Shown: positions 46,101-52,127, counted from the stretch's first letter. The stretch is DNA of 64,000 nt from CAZDXJ01 sp050303615 (GCA_050303615.1 JBNLCC010000015.1:88816-152815); one strand, 5' to 3'. Notes: generated from the sequence alone by a model not told the origin. Translations and numbers: made by a program.

Positions 46101-46130
46101 CATAAACAGTTCTGATAAGTTGTCTGCCAT
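31188..46130 (-). CDS. trans-AT PKS, first assembly-line protein (GNAT-ACP-KS-KR-cMT-ACP-KS-ECH-ECH-ACP-ACP-KS-KR-ACP)
   Basis: 4980 aa. Domains by approximate residue: GNAT loading domain 95-310; ACP Ser354; KS1 425-854 (Cys595); KR1 with GGAGGIG (Tyr1418); C-methyltransferase with LEIGAGTGG near 1700; ACP Ser1952; KS2 (Cys2216); two crotonase-like domains at about 2700-2970 and 3000-3240; tandem ACPs Ser3300 and Ser3394; KS3 (Cys3679); KR3 (Tyr4714/Asn4718); ACP Ser4931. No AT, DH, ER or thioesterase is seen. The GNAT start, KR-cMT module and beta-branching module match the PedI/OnnB type of pederin-family synthases. It heads an operon with three oxygenases. The C-terminal ACP should pass the chain to the KS0 of the gene starting at 12876. 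Confidence 0.95.
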   Translation of the reverse strand: MADNLSELFMQCSADMERCSQTQLADCFLPTGIDASIAEYETTAVDDIQQWLSHESVTPVEVLLAASSAGLIPTHQPPSQFPDNESCNQYLLQHLERRHYCIRTVQPDDLPALLLLEDSCWATPLRTSETVLTQRIDNYPQGQLVLEVDNRVVGVIYSQCIDSAGQLNGISVTEADSLHNAAATTVQLLAVNILPQMQQYNLGDQLLEFMLIYRSLQPAVQSVVAITLCKNFDRSTGLSIDDYIRQRNPQQVLADPILRFHELHGAKIERVMPGYRPLDTKNQGCGVLVSYDIHHRCRKALPIETVVNDPIESKKHSRTDIRSSVQNAINACLGADRKAAFAFDRPLMEMGLDSADLLELNEKIVHQYNKPLTPTFFFQHNTAEKIIDYLSAQVGDNQQPADKTEDVEPTQIPVQITPKPQYESRTDDVAIIGIACRFPGGINTPEDFWQCLQSGRSVVGQVPEGRWQWPDEIKPNGRHKGIDRGGFLDNIASFDAPFFRISPAEAESMDPQQRILLELSWQAIEHAGYAADLFKGSNTGVFIGASGSDYARLLEQCRAPVDAHYGTGSSMAVLANRLSYYYDFHGPSLLLDTACSSSLVAVHKAVQSIQSGESEQALVGGINLICHPVNSIAYYKAGMLAKDGSCKTFDQQANGYVRSEGAVMLLLKPLAAALADGDQIHALIKGTASNHGGQAGGLTVPNPEQQAKLLQSAWQTAGIAPSSLGYIEAHGTGTSLGDPIEVQGLKQAFIQAGVPVSAPVEKSCGLGSVKTNLGHLEAAAGITGLLKTVLCLQHKQLPASLNFKRLNEHIQLSDSGLYIVEQLQPWSPPSGGGPRLAGVSSFGSGGANAHAVLAESPVTAEEKEIETDRPLLFVLSAKTRPQLQIYAQNYLDWLSADDNRSVSLSNLVFTLQTGRQAMEERLALVVNDRQDLIDKLAAVCANPAQQAKVLSSKSVPAQFNQLTEGEAGQVFIRSLIAQNDLDNIALLWLSGVHIDWTLLYGDFDTALPHRIAVLTYPFAEHHYWLPGADSEPVNNSPDLAGVVDAEQDSAGEVKPTLLAPLWHIIETHRPTAQSLPANNTVLIIGGNESQQQAIRAIYRNTHAIAINPSVSIASLSGQLKLLADIDHLIWIAPELDNDIAIDQSLITRQNAGLLYVFKLVKALLALSYGDKALCWTVITSGSQAVFNEQLEQPAHAGVHGLMGALAKEYPRWAIRAVDMETDRNWPMPDILSLPYQAQGDVLAHRNGQWFKRVLSPVAELPESSPVYRQQGVYLVVGGAGGIGEAWTRYVIEHYQAQVIWLGRRNPDSGIQSKLEKLAEYGPAPVYISADAADLDSLQAAYADIKQTWPQIHGVIHSAVGLFDYSLLDMDEQRFGDIVSAKIDISVNLAQVFSDEPLDFLLYFSSIVALEKSGGLSGYAAGGAFEDALALHLAKLRPYAVKVINWGHWDVGTGDAISDATKKRLQLSGIIPIQADEAMTVLQQLLAAPVNQLALLKATDLQVLPIIDQQQAVNIYSDGIQSCIEQIPPVSADLISRVQALKPLSLFNNTAMEAQLLPLLACTLQTLGLLTESDTASGKVTGFYRQWLLASRKILAEHGIDQPASDNLDQLWQHWRQAKQSGFADADMKAAVELVELCLHALPEILTGSTRATDVLFPDSSMCRVEGIYRNNAVADFFNSVLGESLVSAIKSRLQQDPNATLRILEIGAGTGGTTAAILPLLAPYSRHIVEYAYTDVSKAFLFHAEQQFVGDYPFVRPKLFDVEKPLAGQAITGQSYDMVIATNVLHATRNIRRTLTNSKAALRKNGLLLLNEISTHSLFAHLTFGLLEGWWLSDDQCLRIAGAPGLYPESWQTVLSQQGFKRVLFPAPESHQLGQQVIVAESDGIVSQHQLGQQTEVDAAVSEPAKTVETDSSENLKQASNHYLKKLVAKSLRMNSADIDALEPLETYGIDSILVGQITNALREIFPDVGSTILFECQTVNALSDYFMLHKQSQLIQLTGLAQQAVTSASSASNARTTTEKPAEQRAASTGADKRSDMGDEAIAVIGMSCRFPQADTVDQYWQLLKTGQNCIREVPAERWPLSGFYHADPDQAVEQGKSYSKWGGFLDKVTEFDPLFFNISPKEAIAIDPQERLFLQIVWEALEDAGYTRERLINECRQQVGVFAGITRTGFDLFGPPLWRKGSTLYPHTSFSSVANRVSYFLNARGPSVPVDTMCSSSLTAIHQACQSLRSGECRVAIAGGVNIYLHPSGYVGLSASRMLSEDGVCRSFGMGGNGFVPGEGVAAVLLKPLSQAIADNDRIYATIRASHVNHGGKTNGYTVPNPNAQAELIQEAIHKAGVDARAVSYIEAHGTGTELGDPIEVSGLTQAFRQFTQDNGFCALGSAKSNIGHLEASAGIAGFIKVILQLQHKQLVPSLHASELNPKIDFARTPFIVQQSLTDWQRPVLLKDGKAVEQPRIAGISSFGAGGANAHVIVEEYRQPEPLPNTDNKPCMVLLSAKNQERLKAYAGKLQQFIERQLAAGEPLSLQDLAYTLQVGREQIDHRLALVVQSLPQLQEKLQAYLSDRPDVADLYQGQVKQHKELIAAFTGDDAMQQTLTAWFVQHKYARLLNLWSKGLQIDWGKLYQALGEPLPKRISAPTYPFTETAYWFPVEPLEDLSEAVPEQVATPKPTVQAAVLADSSQVRTEKADRPTLAKPSHITLANPGLVSASFPLPAARQPICLSPLLGFDSTLANTVPTEIPGSAGIALYDHGAGVFAIKVNLVDGKPVTIESACTGLINCLQQINTLVDESTGQGTTPKALLLTGLEQLFAVEDAVAENTLLDKTVAAIAGCRVPVIAVLSGENRHHALLMAAAADIMVLSKIGLYRFAAPVKSETAHALFAHRFGKAKTRKLAEPKSFTGDQLLTEAGLTLAVVEQAEPESYALTLARSIAQLSATAVIELKRHLNADTRMLLENPSAVPVDDSIDRGQALAAGFVWPANAVSDPIQTPEPVVLDSDVVTLQKYPDGVVVVNLHDRSSKNTFSPEFVNGVISAFEHINNTPEYKAVILTGYDSYFACGGTKQGLLDIQNGTARFTDEQSYSMPLLCELPVIAAMQGHAIGAGWAMGLYCDCTVYSEESVYQSPYMRYGFTPGAGSTLIFPDRLGYDLSREVLLSAEEFQGRTLKQHNIDSPVLPRNQVSDYALALGHHLAQSSRQQLVLQKTRRSEHLRQRLPSFFAAELAMHDKTFVGQQTVIDNINRYFNNAGEQNRPVTTGALNIDSSVEHLLLTLRQSLIEELQMQQEQVDDDATFIDMGMDSITAVTWIRKINKQFGLSIGATKVYSYPTLNRFADFVRTQLLQPVQQAVTTQVEKTGADAGSVLSWLRESLAKELLMTPEMIDQDCKFIDMGLDSITAVTWIRAINKHYGLSVGATKVYSYPTLAEFYQYLLKLVAEQGSVAASANIPGPEDNPSIELVEQQACDDLTEPVLVYTWPLTRATGQPQEATQPVQTEALPAQQPQQADTKAATQSIAIIGMAGQFPKAENIGQFWQNLLQGRECISDIPATRWAIDEYYDPDRNVPGKTVCKRMGVLDDIDVFDPLFFNIAPSEAEYMDPQQRLFLQNSWRCIEDAGYDPTKLSGSLCGVFVGCAVSDYAQLMTGQPHSAQLLMGESVSMLPARIAYCLNLQGPSLAIDTACSSSLVALASACDSLVLGHSDMALAGGVYIINGPDIQVKMSSAGMLSPDGRCFSFDQRANGFVPGEGVGVLLLKRLADAERDGDDIYGVIRGWGINQDGKSNGITAPNQAAQTRLETGIYQKFDINPEHIQLVEAHGTGTKLGDPIEVEALRETFKQFTDKRNYCALGSVKSNIGHLATAAGVTGVIKSVLALSHKQLPPTINYQSLNEHIDLQGSPFYINNQCRSWPEPTGQARLATVSSFGFSGTNAHMVLAEPAAKTPAVSTDAPVLLVLSAKSEQQLAIYAQAVSDYLQHNYDSQAVTLADLAFTFQTGRAEMNYRLAVLADTAEVLKNRLSAFAATGLTDENCLTGKVGDKAGVSTGQQENSELRQLAERWLTGETVDWSTLYQPGQAQRKHGLPTYPFAREHYWVPKAENVDPVEAAPPNCNREPLPINLELWQDSALPEAMDWGKQLQSYRDKQLMVIYTDDSERQAFSRLLTQLKQAVGLTTGLSEGQDVHYYPITEIDAASTAKRPDCLMFLSGHKLACGDGASLVQQWLSLFAETADAKPVQRLLLLTADQAQAERLVELVNEIGQQAQGLLLTLSESQELAVTMQRLFTEWLALAASQPAGPLRQVHYAGDRRLLRRCVIEPDSDRIHLIKKRWQPKATQPSDRSGIYGTVLILVNHESLEIAKTLLKPDDFKEIVLIGDNSIAANQIQNSIDFKDTESIKISANILIDQYDDISHIIDFGDLYRNAKDKDADNPGKVVFYQTLIGTFNDLALLYFTKGLQYFRTETMSVAGAKFAGLVKMISADYPHISARLIDIDQSCYDQPQQLRQIVMQEFAGELQETELCFRDGQRFAPVLSAVAADVQEPAPLPIAQDGVYVISGGTNGVGLEIAKYLTAQGCNKLVLMGVTPLPPKDSWEQELANDDLNPYVKNKLPALIELDKAVEQLQIYTGSITSLYSLKRYFKKIRAKLGPIRGVIHAAGVYSDADNPGFAGKSLARMQQVWEPKINGLECLHTLFKTDTLDFFVTLSSVTGVIPHMARGAADYAMANSFVNLFTAYQCHQNKQTHYKTLIWSDWKQAGAITRIAADKVKRVEDNFHRLGLRTFSNQEGCVLFERAMSCYEDSSVFIGYLDRSRFDRASSQLLFARMDIEPQELADKVPETSPVILDTSILSHLEHWEAEKRSGINVPVERITEVIDLARIKQLPPNLIHRIHKLLFAAVPQPAKTDVLDLEQTISHTVMEVLKLKQFDPTQPFQNYGLDSISAMVLATRLEKKLQRTVQPQWLIDYATVQTLSDYLLAQAATKQPDKHQ
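31190..35610 (-). other. module 3: KS-KR-ACP
   Basis: KS3 has DTACSSS (Cys3679), EAHGTGT and NIGHLAT, so it should elongate. KR3 has SGGTNGVG, the lysine in EPKING, the serine in TLSSVTG and Tyr4714/Asn4718 (YAMAN), so it looks catalytically intact. The ACP has GLDSISA (Ser4931). An active KR here would give an alcohol where pederin has a ketone-level hemiketal carbon. Confidence 0.8.
35800..40020 (-). other. module 2: beta-branching module KS-ECH-ECH-ACP-ACP
   Basis: KS2 has DTMCSSS (Cys2216). Two crotonase-fold domains follow; the second is better preserved (LTGYDSYFACGG, QGHAIGAGWAMGLYCD), the first looks degenerate. Two near-identical ACPs (DMGMDSITAVTW, DMGLDSITAVTW) both carry the Trp six residues after the phosphopantetheine Ser, the flag of ACPs served by HMG-synthase cassettes. 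An exomethylene or methyl branch at the beta carbon is expected. Confidence 0.85.
40070..44860 (-). other. module 1: KS-KR-cMT-ACP
   Basis: KS1 has DTACSSS (Cys595), EAHGTGT and NLGHLEA. KR1 has a lysine in VSAKIDI, a serine in YFSSIVA and Tyr1418, but the Asn four residues on is Gly (YAAGG). The methyltransferase has LEIGAGTGGTTAAIL. The ACP has GIDSILV (Ser1952). Expected product: a 2-methyl-3-hydroxybutyryl chain from an acetyl starter. Confidence 0.8.
44900..46130 (-). other. GNAT-type loading module (GNAT-ACP)
   Basis: The first 95 or so residues are unassigned. Residues 95-310 read as a GCN5-related N-acetyltransferase-like domain (HYCIRTVQPDDLPALLLLE..., VVGVIYSQ), followed by an ACP with GLDSADL (Ser354). 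In CurA- and PedI-type synthases such a domain supplies the acetyl starter, in CurA after decarboxylating malonyl-CoA. Confidence 0.8.
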
Positions 46131-46529
46131 AATGAGTTCAGGATTCTTCCGGTCGATTGTTATTATTAAAACTGCATTATCAAGAAAGCGCCAAATAAGT
46201 CGGCACCACCAGCTTTACAACCTTCGAACTTACACGAAACAACCTCAACACTCAAGCGTATATACAATACAATTAGGCTAGATATACCCAAGGCCGATCA
46301 TTTGACTATTTAAACCCATATTCCAGCTTCGTAGCTGTGGAATGCCTGAAGTTTCAATGAACAAACCTACTAAAATTAAGACCATCTATTTAAAAAATTA
46401 CGTGATGATGTTCAAAAAACTAAACAATCATCATTTTCTGAATCATTTTAGATGGTAGTATTTTTTTCGAAATCCACTCATTAAAATCGTTAGTCGTCGA
46501 ATAACTAAAAAATATCTCGGATTCTAAAT
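46131..46529. promoter_or_regulatory. divergent intergenic region at the cluster boundary
   Basis: 399 bp between the first PKS gene and the Rhs gene. On the minus strand TTGGGT and TATTGT (46291-46264, 16-bp spacer) could be the PKS operon promoter. A nested palindrome, ACCATCTA (46381-46388) against TAGATGGT (46449-46456) with an inner TGATGAT/ATCATCA, followed by a T run, could be an operator or a hairpin. No regulator gene is nearby. Confidence 0.35.
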
Positions 46530-49500
46530 ATGCCATCAAATATAAAGCTTTTTCCCTTCGTTTTTTTTCTGTTTTTCTTTGCTAACGTTGTTAACGCCTT
46601 TGTCGTTGAGTTTGATGATGTATTTAGGCATGAAACGAATAATATAGACTACTATAGCGGTATTCCACTGAGTCATTCTGGTGGAAATGCTTATATTTCA
46701 GACAAAGCTGTAGGAGTAAAGGTTTCATTTTCTGCACCTGTAAATGGTGATTCATTCGGGGTAAATTTTATAAATCCTGATGGCATTATTGTATCAAGTG
46801 ATTTTCTGAGTTATTCATCTGGTTGTTGGAGGAGTGGCTCAACCTCCTGGTGTTATGGGGGGTTTGCATGGAAGTGGCATCTTTGGACATACACTACCAA
46901 TTATGGAAAACCTGGAACCTGGACTTTTGAAATTGTTACTAATGATCAAGTAACTTATACGGGAACCTTTGGTTTAATTCCTAGAACCTTAAATAAAGCT
47001 GGTGGAGATGGACAAACCATAGTCGTTGCCGAAGACGGTTCATTTGATGCAATACCTTTATCAGTTCAATTAATTGATTATGATGGCAGTTCGCCTAAAG
47101 GTGGAGAGCCTGTTGAATTTATCATTGAGTCTGCACCCAAAGGAAATAAAAACGGAAGTGTAACGTCCAGTGCCACGACAAATTCGCAAGGAATCGCATC
47201 TGCCGATTTCACCCCGGGCACAAAAACAGGCGCATACTCAATTATTGCGACAACGCGTTCGGATCCTGATAACCCACAAACATTTACCATTAATGTCGAG
47301 GTGCCGCCTTCGTTACATGGCAAGCAAGAAGACCCGTTGGGAGAACTTAATTCTTCTAAAAACCATGGGGCTGGAAATAACTCAATCTGTAAAGGTACTC
47401 CCCCGCCTCTGGAAGGCAACCCTATAAACATTGGTACCGGGAACAAATATCAATATGAACCTGATTATGCTAGCGTAGACAGCTTTCCACTAATATTTGA
47501 TCGCCACTATAATAGCGATTCACCGTCAAACTCTTCTTTGGGCAGATATTGGCGTGGGACTTACGATCGGAGCATTTCTGTTTATGAAGTAGGAAAAGGA
47601 AGAGGAAAAACTCAGGCGGCGGATGTCTATCGACATGACGGTAAAGTCTATACCTTTACTCTTTCCAATGGGCAGTGGCAAGGCGATCCCGATGTTGCCG
47701 ACCGTCTGATACAAACAGCATCAGGTTGGCGCTATATTCAACTTAACAACCAATATGAAGACTATGACACAAACGGCAGACTAATAGCTTTGTCAGATCG
47801 TATTGGCCGCACTCAACAATTAAGTTACAACAGCGCCAATCAGCTTATACAAGTTTCTTCCGACTTCGGTCCATCGCTGACATTTAACTACAATAGCGCC
47901 GGGCTGTTGGCATCAATGACTGATCCGGCAAACAATATCTACCAATATCACTATGATACGGCAGGCAACTTGAGTCGAGTCGACTACCCTGATGGGACAA
48001 ACCGTCAATATCCATATGAAAACATTGACCATCCTCACGCATTAACCGGCATTATTAATGAGAATGGAGCCCGTTTTGCTACTTGGAATTATGATTCATT
48101 CGGCCGAGCCATTAGTAGTGAACACGCAGGGGGTGCCGAAAAAGTCCAGGTCCTATATAACACTGATGGTTCGCGTACCGTTACTAATAACTTAGGCGGA
48201 ACTAAAACCTACTTTTTAAAAAATGCCTATGGCGCTGTTAAAGTCACCGGTCTTGATAAGCAAGCCTGTTCAACGTGTTTAATAGATAGCGCCAGCTTCA
48301 ATTATGATAGCCAGGGTTATCCAAATAAAAAAGTCGATCCAAACGGCAATATAAGTTACTCAAGTTTTAATGCACGGGGGCTTCCTATATATCAAACGCT
48401 GGGAGTCGGTACTGCAGACGAAAAAACCCGAACGTTAGTTTGGCATGACACACTCAATTTACCCACGGCTATCCATGAACCGGGGAAAACAACCTATCTT
48501 AACTATGACAGTAAAGGTAATGTTTTAGAAAAACGGGAGATGGATACTGCGACAAAAGCGACACAATCCTGGAACTATAGTTATACGCCAGGAGGTTTGA
48601 TCGAAAGCGAAGACGGACCGCGTGTCGATATTAATGATGTCACCCACTATCAATACTATCCAAACGGAAGATTGTGGCGCATGATTAATCCATTAGGTCA
48701 TGTATTGGAAATTATGGAATATGATGCTCACGGCAGAGTGCTGAAATATAAAGACCAAAATGCATTAATCACAACACTTAGCTATAACCCTAGAGGACAA
48801 CTTACCAGCAAAAAAACGGGTAATGAATTAACCCTAAATAGCTATGACAGCACGGGACAATTAGTCCAAACAACCTGGCCGGATCAAACGGTCACCAACT
48901 ATGAATATGATGATGCAGGCCGATTGGTATTAATGCGTGATCACTGGAACAATGAGACACGCTACCAATACGATATAAATAGTCACCTGATCCAAAAATC
49001 TATACATGCACAGGACGGCACGCTACAGCAGCAACAAAGCTGGGGTTACGATGCGACAGGCAGGCTTATCAGCAAAACAGGTGCAGCCGGCCAAGTCACA
49101 CAATACAGTTACGATAGTAACGGCAACCTTATAACGGTCACCGATGCTAAAAGTCAGGCGATAAACAATGTTTTTGACGCTCATAATCGGCCCACGACAA
49201 CCAGTTATCCGGATACCGGTATTGTCAATAGTGTTTATGACAAACAGGATAACCTGATTAGCGTAACCGATGCGGAAGGACATACCACCCATTACACATA
49301 CAATGGTCTTGGTCAGCGTATTGAAACCGATAGCCCTGATACTGGTATTACCAGTTATAGTTATGATATTGCTGGGAATTTAATCAATGAAACACGAGCA
49401 AACGGTAAAATCCTCAATTACCATTACGACGCATTGAATCGCCTAGTTAAAGCTATCGATAACAATGGCTCACCTATCGATTACCAGTATGATAATTGTA

Positions 49501-51035
49501 CAAATGGTATAGGTCGTCTTTGCAGCATTACAGGCTCAGGGTTTAGTTCCTCTTGGCAATATGATCTTCAAGGACGAGTCATAACAAGACAAGAGACAAC
49601 ACAGTCGGTTAATTCAACTGTGAGTTATCAGTACAATGCACTGGGGCAATTGTCGGCGATAACCTACCCATCGGGAAAAACGGTCTCCTATCAGTATATC
49701 GATGGTCATCTGGAATCAGTCAGTATTGACGGAACAACAATTATCTACCAGATCAGTTATAACGCAGCGAACCAGGTTACGGGTTGGAACTGGGCAAATG
49801 GCGAAGTGACCCTACAGAGTTACGACCTGGACGGACAACTGATTCAGCAAACTTTGGCCGATACGGATCGTAGTCTCGCCTATGACTTGATCGGCAATAT
49901 ACTCAGCATTGATGACGGCTTTAATTTTAACAGCTATGAATACGACTCAATGAGCCGTCTAATTGGCGCAACCGGTAACCAATATGATCTGTTATATAGC
50001 TATGATAAAAACGGCAATCGTTTAACCGAAGATGATGGCATAGATAATTATGACTACGCCTATAATACTTTAAATAATCAACTAACGGATAAACAAGGCA
50101 CAATCGGCAAAAACTATCAGTATGATTTAGCCGGAAACATGTTAAGTGATGGTCAACATAGCTACCGATATGATGGTCACAATCAACTGATAGAGGTACT
50201 CGGTATCGCCGGCTATTTCTATAATGGTCTTGGTCAACGCGTAGCAAAAAACAGCCATGGTACTCAAACACTGTTTGTCTACGATGAAGATGCCAGACTG
50301 ATCGGCGAGTACTCCGCAACCGGCCAAGCCATTACCGAAACGGTTTACCTCTTCGGTCAACCGGTTGCAGTTCTAAAAAGTTCAAACATATATAACATCC
50401 ATACTGACCACTTAGGCTCTCCAAGAAAAATCAGCAATCAAACAGCCGATGTTATTTGGCAATGGCAGGATAAACCGTTTGGTGATTCAGCTGTTAATCA
50501 AGACCCTGATGGCGATGGCGTGGCGTTTGAATATAATCTGCGCTTTGCCGGGCAGTATTTTGATCAAGAAACAGGATTGCATTATAACTACTTTAGGTAT
50601 TATGATCATGAGATAGGGCGGTATATTACTTCTGATCCGATTGGATTAGAGGGTGGGCTGAATACTTTTGGGTATGTTGGGAATAATCCTATTAACTCCA
50701 CTGATCCAGATGGTTTGTCTCCGCTAGAGGGTCCTGGAACGACAAGTACGGGGAGAACTGGATCTCCTATTGATGGCTCAAGAGTTCCAAGATCAACTGG
50801 TGAGCAGATCACTAATCGAATTATTAGTAAAATTATTGAAAAAGCAACTGGTAAAATAGTAAAGGTTGATCCTAAGACGGCTCTTCTGACACCAAATCCA
50901 ATAGGGTGGGGTATTGGTGCAATGTTGTATTGGAATGGGATAAGTCAATGTCAAACACTTACATGCGACCTCGATGAGGATGGTTTTTCCGACAAAGAAT
51001 TTTCGGAAGGACTGTGTAAGCAGGGGTTCAACTAA
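46530..51035 (+). CDS. Rhs/YD-repeat protein with signal peptide and Ig-like domain
   Basis: 1501 aa. Residues 1-24 form a signal peptide (hydrophobic, ending NVVNAF). Around residues 150-255 lies an Ig-like Big_1-type domain, followed by a DUF6531-like segment (NPINIGTGNKYQYEPDY) and a long array of YD repeats (YDxxGxL, YDALNRLVKAID and similar) to about residue 1350. The Rhs core ends with HYNYFRYYDHEIGRYITSDP...GLNTFGYVGNNP, after which about 100 variable residues form the C-terminal tip. The family makes shells that enclose a toxic tip, used in contact-dependent competition. The tip has no recognised toxin motif. Base use turns AT-rich near 50580, close to the core/tip border, as expected for tip exchange. 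It faces away from the PKS operon and probably marks the cluster edge. Confidence 0.9.
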   Translation: MPSNIKLFPFVFFLFFFANVVNAFVVEFDDVFRHETNNIDYYSGIPLSHSGGNAYISDKAVGVKVSFSAPVNGDSFGVNFINPDGIIVSSDFLSYSSGCWRSGSTSWCYGGFAWKWHLWTYTTNYGKPGTWTFEIVTNDQVTYTGTFGLIPRTLNKAGGDGQTIVVAEDGSFDAIPLSVQLIDYDGSSPKGGEPVEFIIESAPKGNKNGSVTSSATTNSQGIASADFTPGTKTGAYSIIATTRSDPDNPQTFTINVEVPPSLHGKQEDPLGELNSSKNHGAGNNSICKGTPPPLEGNPINIGTGNKYQYEPDYASVDSFPLIFDRHYNSDSPSNSSLGRYWRGTYDRSISVYEVGKGRGKTQAADVYRHDGKVYTFTLSNGQWQGDPDVADRLIQTASGWRYIQLNNQYEDYDTNGRLIALSDRIGRTQQLSYNSANQLIQVSSDFGPSLTFNYNSAGLLASMTDPANNIYQYHYDTAGNLSRVDYPDGTNRQYPYENIDHPHALTGIINENGARFATWNYDSFGRAISSEHAGGAEKVQVLYNTDGSRTVTNNLGGTKTYFLKNAYGAVKVTGLDKQACSTCLIDSASFNYDSQGYPNKKVDPNGNISYSSFNARGLPIYQTLGVGTADEKTRTLVWHDTLNLPTAIHEPGKTTYLNYDSKGNVLEKREMDTATKATQSWNYSYTPGGLIESEDGPRVDINDVTHYQYYPNGRLWRMINPLGHVLEIMEYDAHGRVLKYKDQNALITTLSYNPRGQLTSKKTGNELTLNSYDSTGQLVQTTWPDQTVTNYEYDDAGRLVLMRDHWNNETRYQYDINSHLIQKSIHAQDGTLQQQQSWGYDATGRLISKTGAAGQVTQYSYDSNGNLITVTDAKSQAINNVFDAHNRPTTTSYPDTGIVNSVYDKQDNLISVTDAEGHTTHYTYNGLGQRIETDSPDTGITSYSYDIAGNLINETRANGKILNYHYDALNRLVKAIDNNGSPIDYQYDNCTNGIGRLCSITGSGFSSSWQYDLQGRVITRQETTQSVNSTVSYQYNALGQLSAITYPSGKTVSYQYIDGHLESVSIDGTTIIYQISYNAANQVTGWNWANGEVTLQSYDLDGQLIQQTLADTDRSLAYDLIGNILSIDDGFNFNSYEYDSMSRLIGATGNQYDLLYSYDKNGNRLTEDDGIDNYDYAYNTLNNQLTDKQGTIGKNYQYDLAGNMLSDGQHSYRYDGHNQLIEVLGIAGYFYNGLGQRVAKNSHGTQTLFVYDEDARLIGEYSATGQAITETVYLFGQPVAVLKSSNIYNIHTDHLGSPRKISNQTADVIWQWQDKPFGDSAVNQDPDGDGVAFEYNLRFAGQYFDQETGLHYNYFRYYDHEIGRYITSDPIGLEGGLNTFGYVGNNPINSTDPDGLSPLEGPGTTSTGRTGSPIDGSRVPRSTGEQITNRIISKIIEKATGKIVKVDPKTALLTPNPIGWGIGAMLYWNGISQCQTLTCDLDEDGFSDKEFSEGLCKQGFN

Positions 51036-51038
51036 GCA

Positions 51039-51317
51039 ATGATGAATATCAATTACACAAATAAAATAGTTTCAGGGGTTGCAATGCTTCCTACCTATGT
51101 TGTTGTTGGAATGCTTATTCCTGCTCTTCCATTATTATGGTGGTTTGTTGTTTTGGCGATTATTTTGTTCTCAGCTAGTTGGATTTATGCAATCGTGGTG
51201 ATTCAAGTCGTTGACCGCCAAGGAAATGCATTAGCGGCATATATTGCTTTATTTTTTCTACAGATAGTATTTTGGTGGATATGTCTTTGGGTGGCAATTA
51301 AGTTGTCTGGGTTTTAG
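51039..51317 (+). CDS. small membrane protein behind rhs, candidate immunity protein
   Basis: 92 aa with about three hydrophobic segments (residues 12-32, 34-55 and 66-90). It begins 3 bp after the rhs stop, so it is translationally linked. Genes in this position usually protect against the Rhs tip; a membrane location would suit a tip acting on the membrane. No family was recognised, so immunity is inferred from position only. Confidence 0.6.
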   Translation: MMNINYTNKIVSGVAMLPTYVVVGMLIPALPLLWWFVVLAIILFSASWIYAIVVIQVVDRQGNALAAYIALFFLQIVFWWICLWVAIKLSGF

Positions 51318-51700
51318 CTCGGATCGGGTCGCGGTAACGGGATTGCACCCGTTAACTTTCCCACACCATTAATGTCATTCATTCAAGAACGCCCCTATTC
51401 GGTTAAGGAGTTGGAGGTAAACCAAGGGGTCAATTATAATACCGCTACCAGTCAAAGATGTCAGGTGCAATGTCTGCTCGAATAACTCCCGGTAATTTAA
51501 AAGCCTCTCAATAGCATCACGGTCTAACGCTAAAAAATTAAATTCACTCTGCCCCGAATTATTTGGCACTTTGACGTACGGATATGGTATTACTTTTTCT
51601 GATTATTTAAATAATGTTATCAAAATGACTAGGTACATTCAGTCTCAACCTCAGTGAGTGAGATAATTTTATATTTTGACGCTAGTTTCATATTTTTATT
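51318..51700. other. intergenic region without a recognised gene
   Basis: 383 bp. It contains a short palindrome TAACGGG-attgca-CCCGTTA (51335-51354). A 64-codon minus-strand frame (51375-51569) has no ribosome site or family resemblance that I can see. Confidence 0.4.
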
Positions 51701-52039
51701 ATGCTTCTATCTATACTAATGGTCTTGTTCTTTATTGGTGGGGTTATGACCCTTCCACTTTATATAATTGAAACGTTTATCATTTATCCTAAGATTTTTA
51801 AAAAAATTGGAAAAAAAAGTGACAAAGCACAATCTCTAGCCCAAAGAGCAAAGTATATTGAATTTTATAGAACAATATGCGAACAAGAAACCTCATCTCT
51901 TTTTTTCTATAATTCAATTTTTACCATTGATAAATATGCAAAAATTTTAGTTAAAATTGTATTCTTTTTAGGTTTTTTAAAGATAGCAAGCCTTCTGATT
52001 ATCGGATTTTTAACAGGAAAACTGAAATATGTCGGGTAA
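51701..52039 (+). CDS. small membrane protein, unknown function
   Basis: 112 aa with an N-terminal hydrophobic segment (residues 2-27), a lysine-rich middle (KKIGKKSDKAQ) and a second hydrophobic segment (about 85-105). AT-rich like the rhs tip. It may be a further immunity or orphan gene of the rhs locus; no motif was recognised. Confidence 0.5.
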   Translation: MLLSILMVLFFIGGVMTLPLYIIETFIIYPKIFKKIGKKSDKAQSLAQRAKYIEFYRTICEQETSSLFFYNSIFTIDKYAKILVKIVFFLGFLKIASLLIIGFLTGKLKYVG

Positions 52040-52127
52040 TCCATCATGTTCTTTCAATTTTGACAATTTATATAAAAATCAAGGGTTCAATGTACTTGAA
52101 ACCGCCTTTTATTTAAACAGCAACCCA

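Noticed and set aside
31188..46130. Many plus-strand open frames of 60-190 codons opposite the PKS genes
   Set aside because: They are shadows of the coding strand with no family features.
51335..51354. Possible intron or transposon end at a short palindrome
   Set aside because: Too short and without a partner end, reverse transcriptase or transposase nearby.
51375..51569. Possible 64-codon gene on the minus strand
   Set aside because: No ribosome site, no family resemblance and no linked neighbour.
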